In this document: positions 26,398 to 34,710 of the stretch, in pieces
Layout: every line of letters begins with the position of its first letter
How positions within the stretch are numbered: the stretch's first letter is position 1
Assembly (NCBI RefSeq): GCF_002979475.1
Contig: NZ_PCOY01000001.1
Coordinates: forward strand, 124,001 to 188,000
Direction of reading: 5' to 3'
Source: Microbacterium sp. MYb62
GTDB lineage: Bacteria > Actinomycetota > Actinomycetes > Actinomycetales > Microbacteriaceae
Length of the DNA: 64,000 nt
Program-made: the position numbers and the translations under genes
Notes under the pieces: model-generated
What the model was told of the DNA's origin: nothing
The model's database searches: none
What the model saw: the letters and a program-made list of their open reading frames with translations, nothing else

Positions 26398-29300
26398 GAC
26401 GGCGGCTGCCGCCCGGTCGCCGACGCGCTGACCCACGACGGCGGACACGCCGTCCTGACGCATCGATACCCCGTACAGGGCATCGGCGATCTCCATCGTG
26501 CGCTTCTGGTGGGTGATGACGAGCAGCTGCGAGCTCTCCCTCAGCTGCTCGAACACTGTGAGCAGTCGACCGAGGTTCGCATCGTCGAGTGCGGCCTCGA
26601 CCTCGTCGAGGATGTAGAACGGGCTCGGCCGCGCCTTGAAGATCGCCACGAGCAGGGCCACCGCCGCCAGCGAACGCTCCCCGCCGGAGAGAAGGGACAG
26701 GCGCTCGATCTTCTTGCCGACCGGGCGCACCGAGACTTCGATGCCGGTCGTCAGCATGTTGTCGGGGTCGGTGAGCGAGATGCTCCCCGTGCCGCCGGGG
26801 AACAGGAGCGGGAACACCTGTCCGAATGCCTCCTTCGTGTCTTCGAAGGCACTGGCGAAGATCGTCTGCATCCGCTCATCGAGATCGGCGATGATCGTGA
26901 GGAGGTCCTGCCGGGTCTGGGTGAGGTCAGACAATTGCTCGGTCAGGAACGCGTGCCGCTGCTCGAGAGCGGCGAACTCCTCGAGAGCAAGCGGATTCAC
27001 TCGGCCGAGCTGTGCGAGCTTGCGTTCGGCCTCGGCGAGCCGACGCTGCTGGATGCGGCGATCGAAGGGGATCGCGGTGTCGTCGAGGAGATCGTCAGCG
27101 ACGGATTCAGCGCCTGGATCACGGGGAACCAGCTGGTCAGGACCATATTCCGCAACAAGAATATCTTCGTCGAGCGCGAGCTCGGAGGACACGCGTTCGA
27201 GCAGACTGTTGAGGTGCAGCTTCTTCTCATGGATCTGCAGTTCGAGCCCGTGCACGCTCTCGGTGAGTCCGGCGAGGCGTTCCCGCAGTGAGGTCTCCTG
27301 CGCTCGAAGTCCGACGAGCTCTTGGTTCTGAGCCGACCGCGCGGCCTCCGCCTCCGCGAGCGCGACACGCGCCTCGGTCACGGATCGGTCCAGGGAGTCG
27401 AGGATGCGCGGGAGCTCCTCGGCCACCCCCGAGGCCGCCTCGCGCTGTGCGCGACGGATCACTGCTCGTCGAGCGGTCTCCGCAGCCGCGTCCCGTTCCT
27501 GCTCGCGCTGACGTTCGAGGCTCGCGACCCTGGTTTGAGCCGCACGCACGCGTTCTCTCAGCGTCTCGATCTCCAGCCTCGCCGTCACCTCGCCTTCGCG
27601 CGCGAGCTCGAGAGCCTCGAGCAGGCCGTCGCGTGCCGACGCGTCGAGGACGGGACGCGGCGCCGCGATCGCCTCATCCAGCTCCGCCTTCGCCGCCTCC
27701 GCCTTCGCCTCGGCGTCGGACACAGCAGCCTGGGCCTGGACGAGGCCGGCCTCCAGCCGCTCGCACTCCGCCACAGCCGACTCATGCCGCACCGTGACGC
27801 GGTTCATCTGCTCGGCATGCGTCGCCAGAGCCGCGTCGTGCTCGCGGAGGGCGCGCAGCGCGTCCTTGGCCTGACGCCTCGTGGTCTCCACAGCCTCGTT
27901 CGCATCCTCGCGGGCCTCACGGAGCGAATCGACCACGATCTGGATCTCGGTGAGGCGCTCGGATGCCGCATCGCGCTCCGCCGCGAGCTCCAGACGTGAA
28001 CGCTCGCCTCCTGACCCGGTCCGCAGGGTCTGCGCGGTGATCACGTCACCGCCCACGGTCACGATCGTCGTCGAGGTGTCCCCGGCGATATCGAGTGCCG
28101 CCCGCGCGGAGCGCGCAGACTCCAGGTCGTCCGCGATGAGGACATGGGAGAGCACCCCGAGCACGCCGTCGGGAGCCGTCACCGTATCGATCGCGGGAGT
28201 GACACCCGCGACTGCGGAGGGAACCGCCTCCGGACGACGCGCATCGGCGATGACGAAGTCGACCACTCCCCTGCGCTGTTCCGCGGCTTCTGCCGCGAGA
28301 GCGAAGGCATCGGCGGCCGTCTCGATGAGCACGCCCTCTGCGAGGGGACCGAGAACCGCGGCGATCGCCGCCTCATAGCCGGCCCGCACCTGCACGGAAT
28401 CCCCGACCAGGCCGCGCACTCCCCTCCCCCCGCTCTTGACGATCTCTGCGGCGCCGCCGGAGAGATCCAGGGCGCTGCTCAGTGCGGCAGCCTTGGCCGT
28501 CAGGGAGTCGACCTCGCGCTCCGCGGCATGCAGCCGCTCCCGCAGGGTCTCCCGTTCGGCTTCGGCCGCGCTCGACGCCCGCTGCGCGCTGTCATAGGCG
28601 GCCGCATGCTCCACCGCGGTGCCCTCGGGGGTCTCCGCATCGTCGATCGCCTCGAGTGCATCCGCGGCCTCGCGCCTGCGCGCGTTCGCGGCCTCGAGCG
28701 CATTCTCCTGCCGGAGCACAGCGCCTCGCACAGCCGCCAGGGCGGAGGCGGCGGCATCGGCCGTGCCGCGCAGGGCGGACAGCCGCATGTCGTACTCCGA
28801 GACGAGCGCACTCTGCTCGGCGATGTCCACGTCGAGCGTGTCGAGTTCGGCCCGTGCAAGCACGACATCGCGGCTCGCCGACGCCGCCGCGTCCTGCGCA
28901 TCGCCCAGGCCGGCGGAGATCACGTCGATCTCGTCCTTCGCCTCATCGATGGTGCTCTGCGTCACGGTGACCGCGGTGACGGCCGCGTCATCCTCGTCGG
29001 AGCCGAGAAGGGCGAGGCGCTGATTCGCGAGCGTGTACAGCCCGCGCATACGCTCCTGCACCTGCTCCAGACCGAACGCCACGCTGCGCGCCTGGTCGAC
29101 GGCGACCGAGTTCTGATCCTGCTCCAGACGCGCGATGCTCGCACGGACCGTTTCCGCCTGGTCCGAGAGCACCAGCCGCTCGGTGTGACGTTCCTGCTCC
29201 GTGCGCGTGTGATCAGCGAGGGCGGCACGCAGCGCCACCACGTCATCGGCGAAGATGCGGGCCTTGGCGTCACGGACGACCGCAGCGATCGTCTGCGCCT

Positions 29301-29940
29301 CGCGTGCGATCTCCGCCTGACGCCCCAGCGGCTTGAGCTGTCGCCGGATCTCTCCCGCCAGATCGCTGAGACGTGTGAGGTTCGTCTCCATGGCGTCGAG
29401 CTTGCGAAGGGTCTTCTCCTTGCGACGACGGTGCTTGAGGATCCCCGCGGCTTCTTCGATGAAGCCGCGTCTGTCCTCCGGCGATGCCTGCAGCACCGTG
29501 TCGAGGCGGCCCTGACCGACGATCACGTGCATCTCGCGACCCAGACCGGAATCACTCAGCAGCTCCTGCACATCGAGGAGCCGGCATCCCTCCCCGTTGA
29601 TCGCGTACTCGCTCGCCCCGTTGCGGAAGAGCGTGCGACTGATCGTTACCTCCGCATACTCGATCGGCAGCGCACCGTCGGCATTGTCGATCGTGAGTTG
29701 TACCTCGGCGCGTCCGAGCGGCCCCCGGGTCGACGTGCCGGCGAAGATGACGTCTTCCATCTTGCCGCCGCGCAGCGTCTTCGCGCCTTGCTCCCCCATC
29801 ACCCAGGCGAGTGCATCGACGACGTTCGACTTGCCGGAACCGTTCGGACCGACGATGCAGGTGACGCCGGGCTCGAACACGAAACTCGTCGGCTGCGCGA
29901 ACGACTTGAACCCTTTGAGCGTCAGGCTCTTCAGATGCAT
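26395..29940 (-). CDS. smc: Chromosome segregation protein SMC
   Basis: 1181 aa, full length. ATPase of the Smc-ScpAB condensin. The N-terminal head has Walker A GPNGSGKS (31-38) and GEQGAKTLRGGKMEDVIF. Two long coiled coils flank the hinge (about 505-660, GVRGLVGDSVQVRAGYEAAI). The C-terminal head has the signature LSGGERSLAAVALLVAIFKA and Walker B FYILDEVEAALDDANL. The arms are rich in Ala, Glu and Arg. Its usual neighbour mutM is 5.7 kb away across an accessory block. The 642-codon frame antisense to it is noise. Confidence 0.97.
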   Translation of the reverse strand: MHLKSLTLKGFKSFAQPTSFVFEPGVTCIVGPNGSGKSNVVDALAWVMGEQGAKTLRGGKMEDVIFAGTSTRGPLGRAEVQLTIDNADGALPIEYAEVTISRTLFRNGASEYAINGEGCRLLDVQELLSDSGLGREMHVIVGQGRLDTVLQASPEDRRGFIEEAAGILKHRRRKEKTLRKLDAMETNLTRLSDLAGEIRRQLKPLGRQAEIAREAQTIAAVVRDAKARIFADDVVALRAALADHTRTEQERHTERLVLSDQAETVRASIARLEQDQNSVAVDQARSVAFGLEQVQERMRGLYTLANQRLALLGSDEDDAAVTAVTVTQSTIDEAKDEIDVISAGLGDAQDAAASASRDVVLARAELDTLDVDIAEQSALVSEYDMRLSALRGTADAAASALAAVRGAVLRQENALEAANARRREAADALEAIDDAETPEGTAVEHAAAYDSAQRASSAAEAERETLRERLHAAEREVDSLTAKAAALSSALDLSGGAAEIVKSGGRGVRGLVGDSVQVRAGYEAAIAAVLGPLAEGVLIETAADAFALAAEAAEQRRGVVDFVIADARRPEAVPSAVAGVTPAIDTVTAPDGVLGVLSHVLIADDLESARSARAALDIAGDTSTTIVTVGGDVITAQTLRTGSGGERSRLELAAERDAASERLTEIQIVVDSLREAREDANEAVETTRRQAKDALRALREHDAALATHAEQMNRVTVRHESAVAECERLEAGLVQAQAAVSDAEAKAEAAKAELDEAIAAPRPVLDASARDGLLEALELAREGEVTARLEIETLRERVRAAQTRVASLERQREQERDAAAETARRAVIRRAQREAASGVAEELPRILDSLDRSVTEARVALAEAEAARSAQNQELVGLRAQETSLRERLAGLTESVHGLELQIHEKKLHLNSLLERVSSELALDEDILVAEYGPDQLVPRDPGAESVADDLLDDTAIPFDRRIQQRRLAEAERKLAQLGRVNPLALEEFAALEQRHAFLTEQLSDLTQTRQDLLTIIADLDERMQTIFASAFEDTKEAFGQVFPLLFPGGTGSISLTDPDNMLTTGIEVSVRPVGKKIERLSLLSGGERSLAAVALLVAIFKARPSPFYILDEVEAALDDANLGRLLTVFEQLRESSQLLVITHQKRTMEIADALYGVSMRQDGVSAVVGQRVGDRAAAAV

Positions 29941-30068
29941 GCGGGCACCGCTCGTCCGGGGAGAATCACGCGGCTACGCTACCGGAATTCCGCGCCTGTA
30001 CAGTCATCCCGCGCGGACGGACACGGAACCGACGCCGACCTGCGACACGCCGCAACGGACCGATGTGC

Positions 30069-30098
30069 TTGACGCTGAGCGCGGTGGTTCGCTACCGT
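30069..30098 (+). promoter_or_regulatory. Strong promoter ahead of the 37-aa peptide gene
   Basis: TTGACG, an 18-bp spacer and TACCGT match the housekeeping consensus well. The expected start near 30105 gives a leader of about 28 nt containing the AAAGGAGG ribosome binding site. It is among the best promoter matches in the window. Confidence 0.65.
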
Positions 30099-30132
30099 GG
30101 CCTCCGGATCGCCACACGAAAGGAGGTTACCG

Positions 30133-30246
30133 ATGATTACGACTCAGCTCAACGCACAGGCCACTGGCCTCGCCGCGCCCGCGCATTTCGCGCCGCGCCC
30201 TGCGTTCTCGGTAACCGCCGGCGTCCCCGCGAGCACGCTCTCGTAG
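30133..30246 (+). CDS. 37-residue peptide, unknown
   Basis: ATG at 30133 to TAG at 30246. A full-consensus AAAGGAGG lies 6 nt upstream and a good promoter before that, which is stronger start evidence than most genes here have. The peptide (MITTQLNAQATGLAAPAHFA, then 17 more residues ending STLS) is Ala, Pro and Thr rich, has no Cys and only one Arg, and has neither a clear signal sequence nor a membrane helix. I do not recognise it. It could be a leader peptide regulating the genes downstream, a secreted or sensed peptide, or a short cytosolic protein. Confidence 0.6.
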   Translation: MITTQLNAQATGLAAPAHFAPRPAFSVTAGVPASTLS

Positions 30247-30470
30247 AACCGCACCCCGAGAATCCAGGCCCGTAGTGGGTCTTCTCCGGTCGATTCCTTC
30301 GCGCCCCACCCTCTGATCTGTCTTCAGATCATGGATCTCCCGCCGCCCTCGGCACCCACGTTCCGTGGCGCCGACGAGCCGCATCCTTCCGCGCCGTCCC
30401 GACTGCTGCCGCCGTCGAGGTGCGGTGCTTCCGCACCCCATCCATCACCAACCCTTCCGAAGGAATCATC
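30247..30470 (+). other. 224-bp leader region with two stem-loops between the peptide gene and the 94-aa gene
   Basis: TGATCTG-TCTT-CAGATCA (30314-30331) and GGTGCGG-TGCTT-CCGCACC (30419-30437) each form a 7-bp perfect stem. The second lies 33 nt before the next start codon. A 47-codon Pro-rich frame (ATG 30331, stop overlapping that start as GTGA) has no ribosome binding site. Otherwise nothing recognisable. Confidence 0.45.
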
Positions 30471-30755
30471 GTGAACACCACGTTGCACCGCAGCGTCTCC
30501 CACCCGCCCGATATCGAGGACCGCGAGGTCCTCCAGATCCCCCGTCCCGACGAGCTGCGTCAGCTCTCGCTCATGGATCGCGTCTCCCTCCGGATCGGCC
30601 TCTGGCTGTTCCAGCGGGCGCAACGTCCACCGCGACAGCGTCGCAGCCTGCACATCGATCCGGCCGACCTGTTCCTGCTCGGGGAGCAGCGGCACCGGTC
30701 TGCAGCCGAGTCGTACGCCTTGCTGACGTACGACATGCAGCGCGGAATGCGCTGA
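30471..30755 (+). CDS. 94-aa protein, unknown function
   Basis: GTG start at 30471 with GAAGGA 7 nt upstream. The centre (MDRVSLRIGLWLFQRAQRPP) is an amphipathic, positively charged helix like those of small actinobacterial proteins that sit beside regulators and transporters. The rest is charged, with HIDPADLFLLGEQRHRSAAE. No Cys, no signal peptide. I do not recognise a family. A long hairpin 39 bp downstream should end its transcript, so it may form a unit with the 37-aa peptide gene. Confidence 0.65.
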   Translation: MNTTLHRSVSHPPDIEDREVLQIPRPDELRQLSLMDRVSLRIGLWLFQRAQRPPRQRRSLHIDPADLFLLGEQRHRSAAESYALLTYDMQRGMR

Positions 30756-30793
30756 CCGGAGGCCGATCATGCACATCGCCTCGGATCAGTCAC

Positions 30794-30838
30794 CGCTGTC
30801 CGCATCCGCTCGCTCCGTGCGAGCGGGTGCGGACAGCG
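30794..30838 (+). terminator. 19-bp stem-loop after the 94-aa gene
   Basis: A 19-bp stem with a single T-G wobble and a 7-nt loop (CTCCGTG) starts 39 bp after the stop. No T-tract follows. Such very stable U-less hairpins are often proposed as terminators in actinobacteria. Confidence 0.55.
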
Positions 30839-30888
30839 CAGAGGGGCCACGCACCATCGACCGGTCTCGCTCCTCCGTTCCCCTGCCC

Positions 30889-30902
30889 CCGACTCGAGTC
30901 GG
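30889..30902. repeat. 14-bp palindrome upstream of the GNAT gene
   Basis: CCGACTCGAGTCGG is a perfect palindrome 43 bp before the GNAT ATG. It could be an operator, but no regulator gene is adjacent to support that. Confidence 0.3.
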
Positions 30903-30945
30903 CCACTCCTCCCAACCCGACAACTCCGACATGAAGGAAACGCAC

Positions 30946-32025
30946 ATGACGACCGTCGAACCGACGATCAGCCCGCTGATCGTGCCGGTCTCCCTGGACG
31001 CCGAAGACGCCGCAGACTTCCACGCCTGTGCCGCGCTGAACCGACAGATCTGCGATGAGATGGTCGGGCTCCCCGACCTCGCACCGGATGCGGTGCAGAT
31101 GCTGCCGGAATGGCAAGACGAGACAGATGGACTCCATCGGGGATTCGTCGCCCGCATCGGTGACGAGATCGTCGGCATGATCACGATGTTCTTCGCGCTG
31201 GAGGAGGACGCACGCGCGGCGGAGTTCGACATGCTGGTTCCCCGGGCACAGTGGGGGAAGGGCGTCGAGGATGCTCTGCTCGCACGAGCAGAAGCGGAGG
31301 CCCGCGCTCACGACCGGAGCATCCTGCAGACCTGGAGCCTGCATCGTCCGGTCGAAGTCGACCGGATGCTCGTGCCGCGGACCGGGTGGGGACGCATCCC
31401 GGCGACGCCGCTCTCCGACCTGGCCGAGGCCAGCGGCTTCGTTCTCGAACAGGTCGAGCGCAACAGCGAGTACGACCTGCACGGCGACGCCGCACCGCTG
31501 CGACAGGCCCTGGCGGATGCGACAGCGTTCGCCGGAGACGACTACCGCGTCCTCGAGTGGAACATGCCGACGCCACCCGAGCTGCGAGACGGTTTCGCTG
31601 CCGTCCTCGCCCGGCTGTCGACAGATGCGCCGAGCGGAAACATGGACTTCGCGGAGGAGAGCTGGGACGCCGATCGCGTGGCCCGCCGCGAGGAGAGGAT
31701 TCTTCGCGCGGGACAGGCCGTCTCCGTGGTCGCCGTGCAGCACGTGCCGACGGGGGAGCTCGTCGCGTACAACGAGCTGCTGATCGCCGCGGATCGCACC
31801 GGCGTCACGGATCAGTACGGCACCCTGGTGCGCAAGGACCATCGGGGGCACCGCCTCGGCATGATCGTGAAGTGCGCGAATCTGCTCCGCTGGCGCGAGC
31901 TGATGCCTCTCTCGACCGTCGTCTCCACCTTCAACGCGGAGGAGAACCGGCCGATGCTGAGCATCAACGAGTCGATCGGCTTCCTCCCGGTGTCGTACAC
32001 GGGGGCATGGCAGAAGAAGATCTGA
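30946..32025 (+). CDS. Two-domain GNAT-family N-acetyltransferase
   Basis: 359 aa from the ATG at 30946, with GAAGGAA upstream; an alternative ATG lies 15 nt earlier. Two GNAT domains in tandem. The C-terminal one keeps the acetyl-CoA loop (YGTLVRKDHRGHRLGMIVKC, about 293-312) and a family-like end (NAEENRPMLSINESIGF). The N-terminal one (GDEIVGMITMFF, PRAQWGKGVEDALL) is degenerate. The layout recalls mycothiol synthase, but the sequence is closer to general GNAT enzymes. The substrate is unknown. It stands alone between two hairpins. Confidence 0.87.
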   Translation: MTTVEPTISPLIVPVSLDAEDAADFHACAALNRQICDEMVGLPDLAPDAVQMLPEWQDETDGLHRGFVARIGDEIVGMITMFFALEEDARAAEFDMLVPRAQWGKGVEDALLARAEAEARAHDRSILQTWSLHRPVEVDRMLVPRTGWGRIPATPLSDLAEASGFVLEQVERNSEYDLHGDAAPLRQALADATAFAGDDYRVLEWNMPTPPELRDGFAAVLARLSTDAPSGNMDFAEESWDADRVARREERILRAGQAVSVVAVQHVPTGELVAYNELLIAADRTGVTDQYGTLVRKDHRGHRLGMIVKCANLLRWRELMPLSTVVSTFNAEENRPMLSINESIGFLPVSYTGAWQKKI

Positions 32026-32031
32026 CGGCTG

Positions 32032-32073
32032 TGCGGACCCGATCTCATTCTTCGGGATGACATCGGGTCCGCA
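32032..32073 (+). terminator. Terminator after the GNAT gene
   Basis: Arms TGCGGACCCGAT and its complement (12 bp, perfect) enclose a further 6-bp stem with a TTCG tetraloop, after one C-C mismatch. It begins 6 bp after the GNAT stop. Only a weak T-run follows, so GNAT and the ABC genes are probably separate units. Confidence 0.7.
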
Positions 32074-32126
32074 TCGTCATCCAGCCGACCGACGACATCG
32101 GAGGGGCGAGTGATGAGGCTGGAGTC

Positions 32127-32822
32127 ATGAACATTCCCGTGATCGAAGCCCACGCCCTCACCAAGAACTTCGGGACGACGCGCGCTCTCGCCGGCGTCGA
32201 TCTCGCCATCCACCGCGGCGAGTCCGTTGCGATCATGGGGGCGTCCGGCTCCGGCAAGACCACGCTCCTGCACGTGCTGGCCGGGATCACCCCGCCCGAT
32301 GCCGGCAGCGTCGTGTTCCGCCCCGCCGAAGGTGCTCCCATCGAGGTCACGGCACTCGGCGAGAGCGCGCGCTCCCGGCTGCGACGCGAGCGATTCGGCT
32401 TCGTCTTCCAACAGGGTCTGCTGATCCCGGAGCTGACAGCGGTGGAGAACGTCGCCCTCGCATCGATGATCAACGGCATCCGCCGAAAGGACGCGGCGCA
32501 CCATGCAGCATCCTGGCTCGCAGCGCTCGGTCTCGCCGGCATGGAGGACCGCCGCATCGGCGAGCTCTCCGGTGGTCAGGCGCAGCGCGTTGCGATCGCC
32601 CGCGCCCAGGCCACCGGTGCGGAGCTCGTGTTCGCCGACGAGCCCACCGGCGCCCTCGACTCGCAGACGTCCTCCGAGGTGATGGACGCGCTCCTCTGGT
32701 CGACGACCGGCCAGGGACGCACCCTCGTGGTGGTGACCCACGATCCCGAGGTCGCGGCCCGCTGCACCCGCACGATCGCGGTGCGCGACGGACGCATCGT
32801 CTCATCGGCGGTGGCGGCATGA
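32127..32822 (+). CDS. ABC transporter ATP-binding protein (MacB/LolD type)
   Basis: 231 aa. Walker A GASGSGKTTLLHVLAG (about 38-53), Q-loop FVFQQGLLIPELTAVENV, signature LSGGQAQRVAIARA, Walker B VFADEPTGALDS and H-loop VVTHDPEVAARC are all intact. This subfamily works with FtsX-type permeases in mechanotransmission, lipoprotein release or peptide and antibiotic resistance. The stop overlaps the permease ATG as ATGA, so the pair is co-translated. The substrate is unknown. Confidence 0.93.
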   Translation: MNIPVIEAHALTKNFGTTRALAGVDLAIHRGESVAIMGASGSGKTTLLHVLAGITPPDAGSVVFRPAEGAPIEVTALGESARSRLRRERFGFVFQQGLLIPELTAVENVALASMINGIRRKDAAHHAASWLAALGLAGMEDRRIGELSGGQAQRVAIARAQATGAELVFADEPTGALDSQTSSEVMDALLWSTTGQGRTLVVVTHDPEVAARCTRTIAVRDGRIVSSAVAA

Positions 32823-34141
32823 ACCGCGCCGTCCTCGCCCTGCTCCTGCGCCCCGCGCCCGGGCAGAACAGCGTCCTCGCATTGCCGGTGGTCGCCTTCG
32901 GCGTCGTGACGACGCTCGTTCTCACCGTGATCGGAGGTGCGCAGTCCTTCTGGGGCTGGACCGACGAGTATGCCCCGATCTATCAGGCGCTCGCTGCCAT
33001 CGCCCTCGTCCTCCTCGTGGTGCCCCTGATGTCACTCGGCGGTGCGGCGGCGAGGCTCTCCGCCCGTAGACGCGACGAGAGGCTGTCCACGCTCCGCCTG
33101 CTCGGGGTTTCCCCCGCCGGCGTGACGGTCGCCACCGTGGCGGAGTCGGTTCTCGTCGCAGCCGCCGGAGCTCTCGCCGGAGTCGTCGGGCACGTCGCAC
33201 TCAGCCCACTCATCGGGCTGATCCCCTTCCGAGGCGAGCCTCTCGGTTTCGCGGCAGTCATCCTCCCTCCGCAGCAGATCTCCTTGGTGTTCGCGGGCGT
33301 GCTCGTCCTCGCGGCGACGAGCGCCGTGATCGGGCTCCGTCGGGTCGTGATCTCCCCACTCGGAGTCCGCACGCGGACCGTGGCCTCGAAGGCGCATTGG
33401 ATCCGCGCCGTGGTCGCCGCCGGAGCGATCGCGATCGCCTTCGTGCTCATCAAGGTGTTTCCCTCGATCGGCGGAGTCGTGATGACGATCGTCGTGCTCG
33501 CCGCACTCTTCGGCGTCGCACTGGGGGTGCTCAACCTCGTCGGGCCCTGGGTCCTCAAGGTCTCGGCATCCGGGCAGCTGAGGCGCGCCGAGCAGCCCGA
33601 GCGGCTGCTCGCGGCCCGCATCGTCCTCGATTCCCCCCAGGCGGCGTGGCGTCAAGTGGGCGGGATCTCGATGGCGAGCTTCATGGCCGTCTTCGCAGGC
33701 ACCGGGGTCGCGATACTCAATTCGATGAGCAGCTCCGAGGCGGCAGCGTCGGACCTCGCGCTCGCCGACGACATCCGCACCGGACTCATCATCACACTCA
33801 TCGGGTCGTTCCTGATGGTGGCGGCATCGGTCGGCGTCAACCAGGCGTCGGACATCCTCGACCAGCGTGAGCTGCACCGGAGCCTCCATCACCTCGGCAT
33901 GCCGATCGAGACCGTGGATCGTGCTCGCCGCCGCGCGATCATGTCGCCACTGCTGGTCACGGCGATCGGATCGGCTCTGGTCGCTGCCGTCCTCGTGTTC
34001 CCTCTGGTCGGGATCGCTCTGATCACGGCCCCGATCTCCCTGTTCACGATCGCCGCGGTGGTCGCGATCGGCATCGGCGTCGTGTGGGCGAGCACCTGGG
34101 CCACCCGTCCGCTGCTCCGAGGGGCCTTCCAGGCCGCATGA
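32819..34141 (+). CDS. FtsX-like ABC transporter permease
   Basis: 440 aa, ATG overlapping the ATPase stop. Hydrophobic segments form two FtsX-like blocks (about 17-130 with AARLSARRRDERLSTLRLLG between helices, and about 280-435 with a matching QASDILDQRELHRSLHHLGM). The cytosolic loop KVSASGQLRRAEQPERLLAA separates them. The large extracytoplasmic domain of MacB is absent, so it resembles peptide/antibiotic-type permeases of Actinobacteria. Substrate unknown. Confidence 0.88.
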   Translation: MNRAVLALLLRPAPGQNSVLALPVVAFGVVTTLVLTVIGGAQSFWGWTDEYAPIYQALAAIALVLLVVPLMSLGGAAARLSARRRDERLSTLRLLGVSPAGVTVATVAESVLVAAAGALAGVVGHVALSPLIGLIPFRGEPLGFAAVILPPQQISLVFAGVLVLAATSAVIGLRRVVISPLGVRTRTVASKAHWIRAVVAAGAIAIAFVLIKVFPSIGGVVMTIVVLAALFGVALGVLNLVGPWVLKVSASGQLRRAEQPERLLAARIVLDSPQAAWRQVGGISMASFMAVFAGTGVAILNSMSSSEAAASDLALADDIRTGLIITLIGSFLMVAASVGVNQASDILDQRELHRSLHHLGMPIETVDRARRRAIMSPLLVTAIGSALVAAVLVFPLVGIALITAPISLFTIAAVVAIGIGVVWASTWATRPLLRGAFQAA

Positions 34142-34150
34142 TCGCCGCTT

Positions 34151-34186
34151 TGGTCGAATAGTACGTATTAACGTACTATTCGACCA
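34151..34186. promoter_or_regulatory. 36-bp perfect inverted repeat over the promoter and start of the ArsR-type gene
   Basis: Arms TGGTCGAATAGTACGT (34151-34166) and its exact complement (34171-34186) flank ATTA. The last base is the A of the ATG. TACTAT (34174-34179) in the second arm ends 6 nt before the ATG and looks like the -10 of a leaderless transcript. A repressor bound here would block transcription directly, so autorepression by the encoded regulator is likely. Confidence 0.75.
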
Positions 34187-34710
34187 TGAGCGATGAGATC
34201 TCCCCCCTCCGCGAAGAGCTGATCGCATTGACCCAGCGTGTCGATGCCTTGGAACAAGGCCTGCGAGCCCCGAGCGGCGCCACCGCCACGCACGATGGAT
34301 TCTGGGCTCTGAACGGTCTGGAGGAGCGACGTGCCGACGATCCGTCCACGGAGCAGGGAGCGGTCATGCTGGTCGGGGCCTTGACACTGCCGGCCGGCGG
34401 TCCGGTCTCCTGGCAGCAGACCGTCGGCACGACGGGCCAGATCGAGACGACCTGGACGGAACGCGCCGCGGTGTTCGCCGCACTCGGCCACCCGGTACGC
34501 ATCGAGCTGCTCCGTCATATTCTCGCGGGTGTACAGGCCACTGCCGACCTCGCCGCGATCGACGGTCTCGGGACGACGGGGCAGCTGCACCATCACCTTC
34601 GACAGCTCGTCTCTGCCGGGTGGGTGCGTCAGAGCGGGCGCGGCAGCTATGAGGTACCGGCCGCCCGCATCGTGCCGCTGTTGGCCTGCGTGCTGGGAGC
34701 GGAGCGGTGA
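34186..34710 (+). CDS. ArsR-like winged-helix regulator with N-terminal extension
   Basis: 174 aa. The winged helix is C-terminal (AAVFAALGHPVRIELLRHIL at about 95-114, then GTTGQLHHHLRQLVSAGWVR). About 90 residues precede it, beginning with a predicted coiled-coil helix (SPLREELIALTQRVDALEQG) and a domain I do not recognise, possibly a sensor. No Cys metal site is present, so it is not a metal-sensing ArsR. It overlaps the M23 peptidase gene by GTGA. The start lies at the end of a 36-bp inverted repeat, with no room for a ribosome binding site. Confidence 0.85.
   Translation: MSDEISPLREELIALTQRVDALEQGLRAPSGATATHDGFWALNGLEERRADDPSTEQGAVMLVGALTLPAGGPVSWQQTVGTTGQIETTWTERAAVFAALGHPVRIELLRHILAGVQATADLAAIDGLGTTGQLHHHLRQLVSAGWVRQSGRGSYEVPAARIVPLLACVLGAER

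Noticed and set aside
28144..30072. 642-codon plus-strand open frame opposite smc
   Set aside because: Antisense to the coiled-coil coding part of smc, where third-position G/C removes stop codons; no recognisable domain.
30331..30474. 47-codon Pro-rich frame overlapping the 94-aa gene start as GTGA
   Set aside because: No ribosome binding site, begins in a hairpin arm and is dominated by Pro, Ser and Ala; likely leader sequence only.
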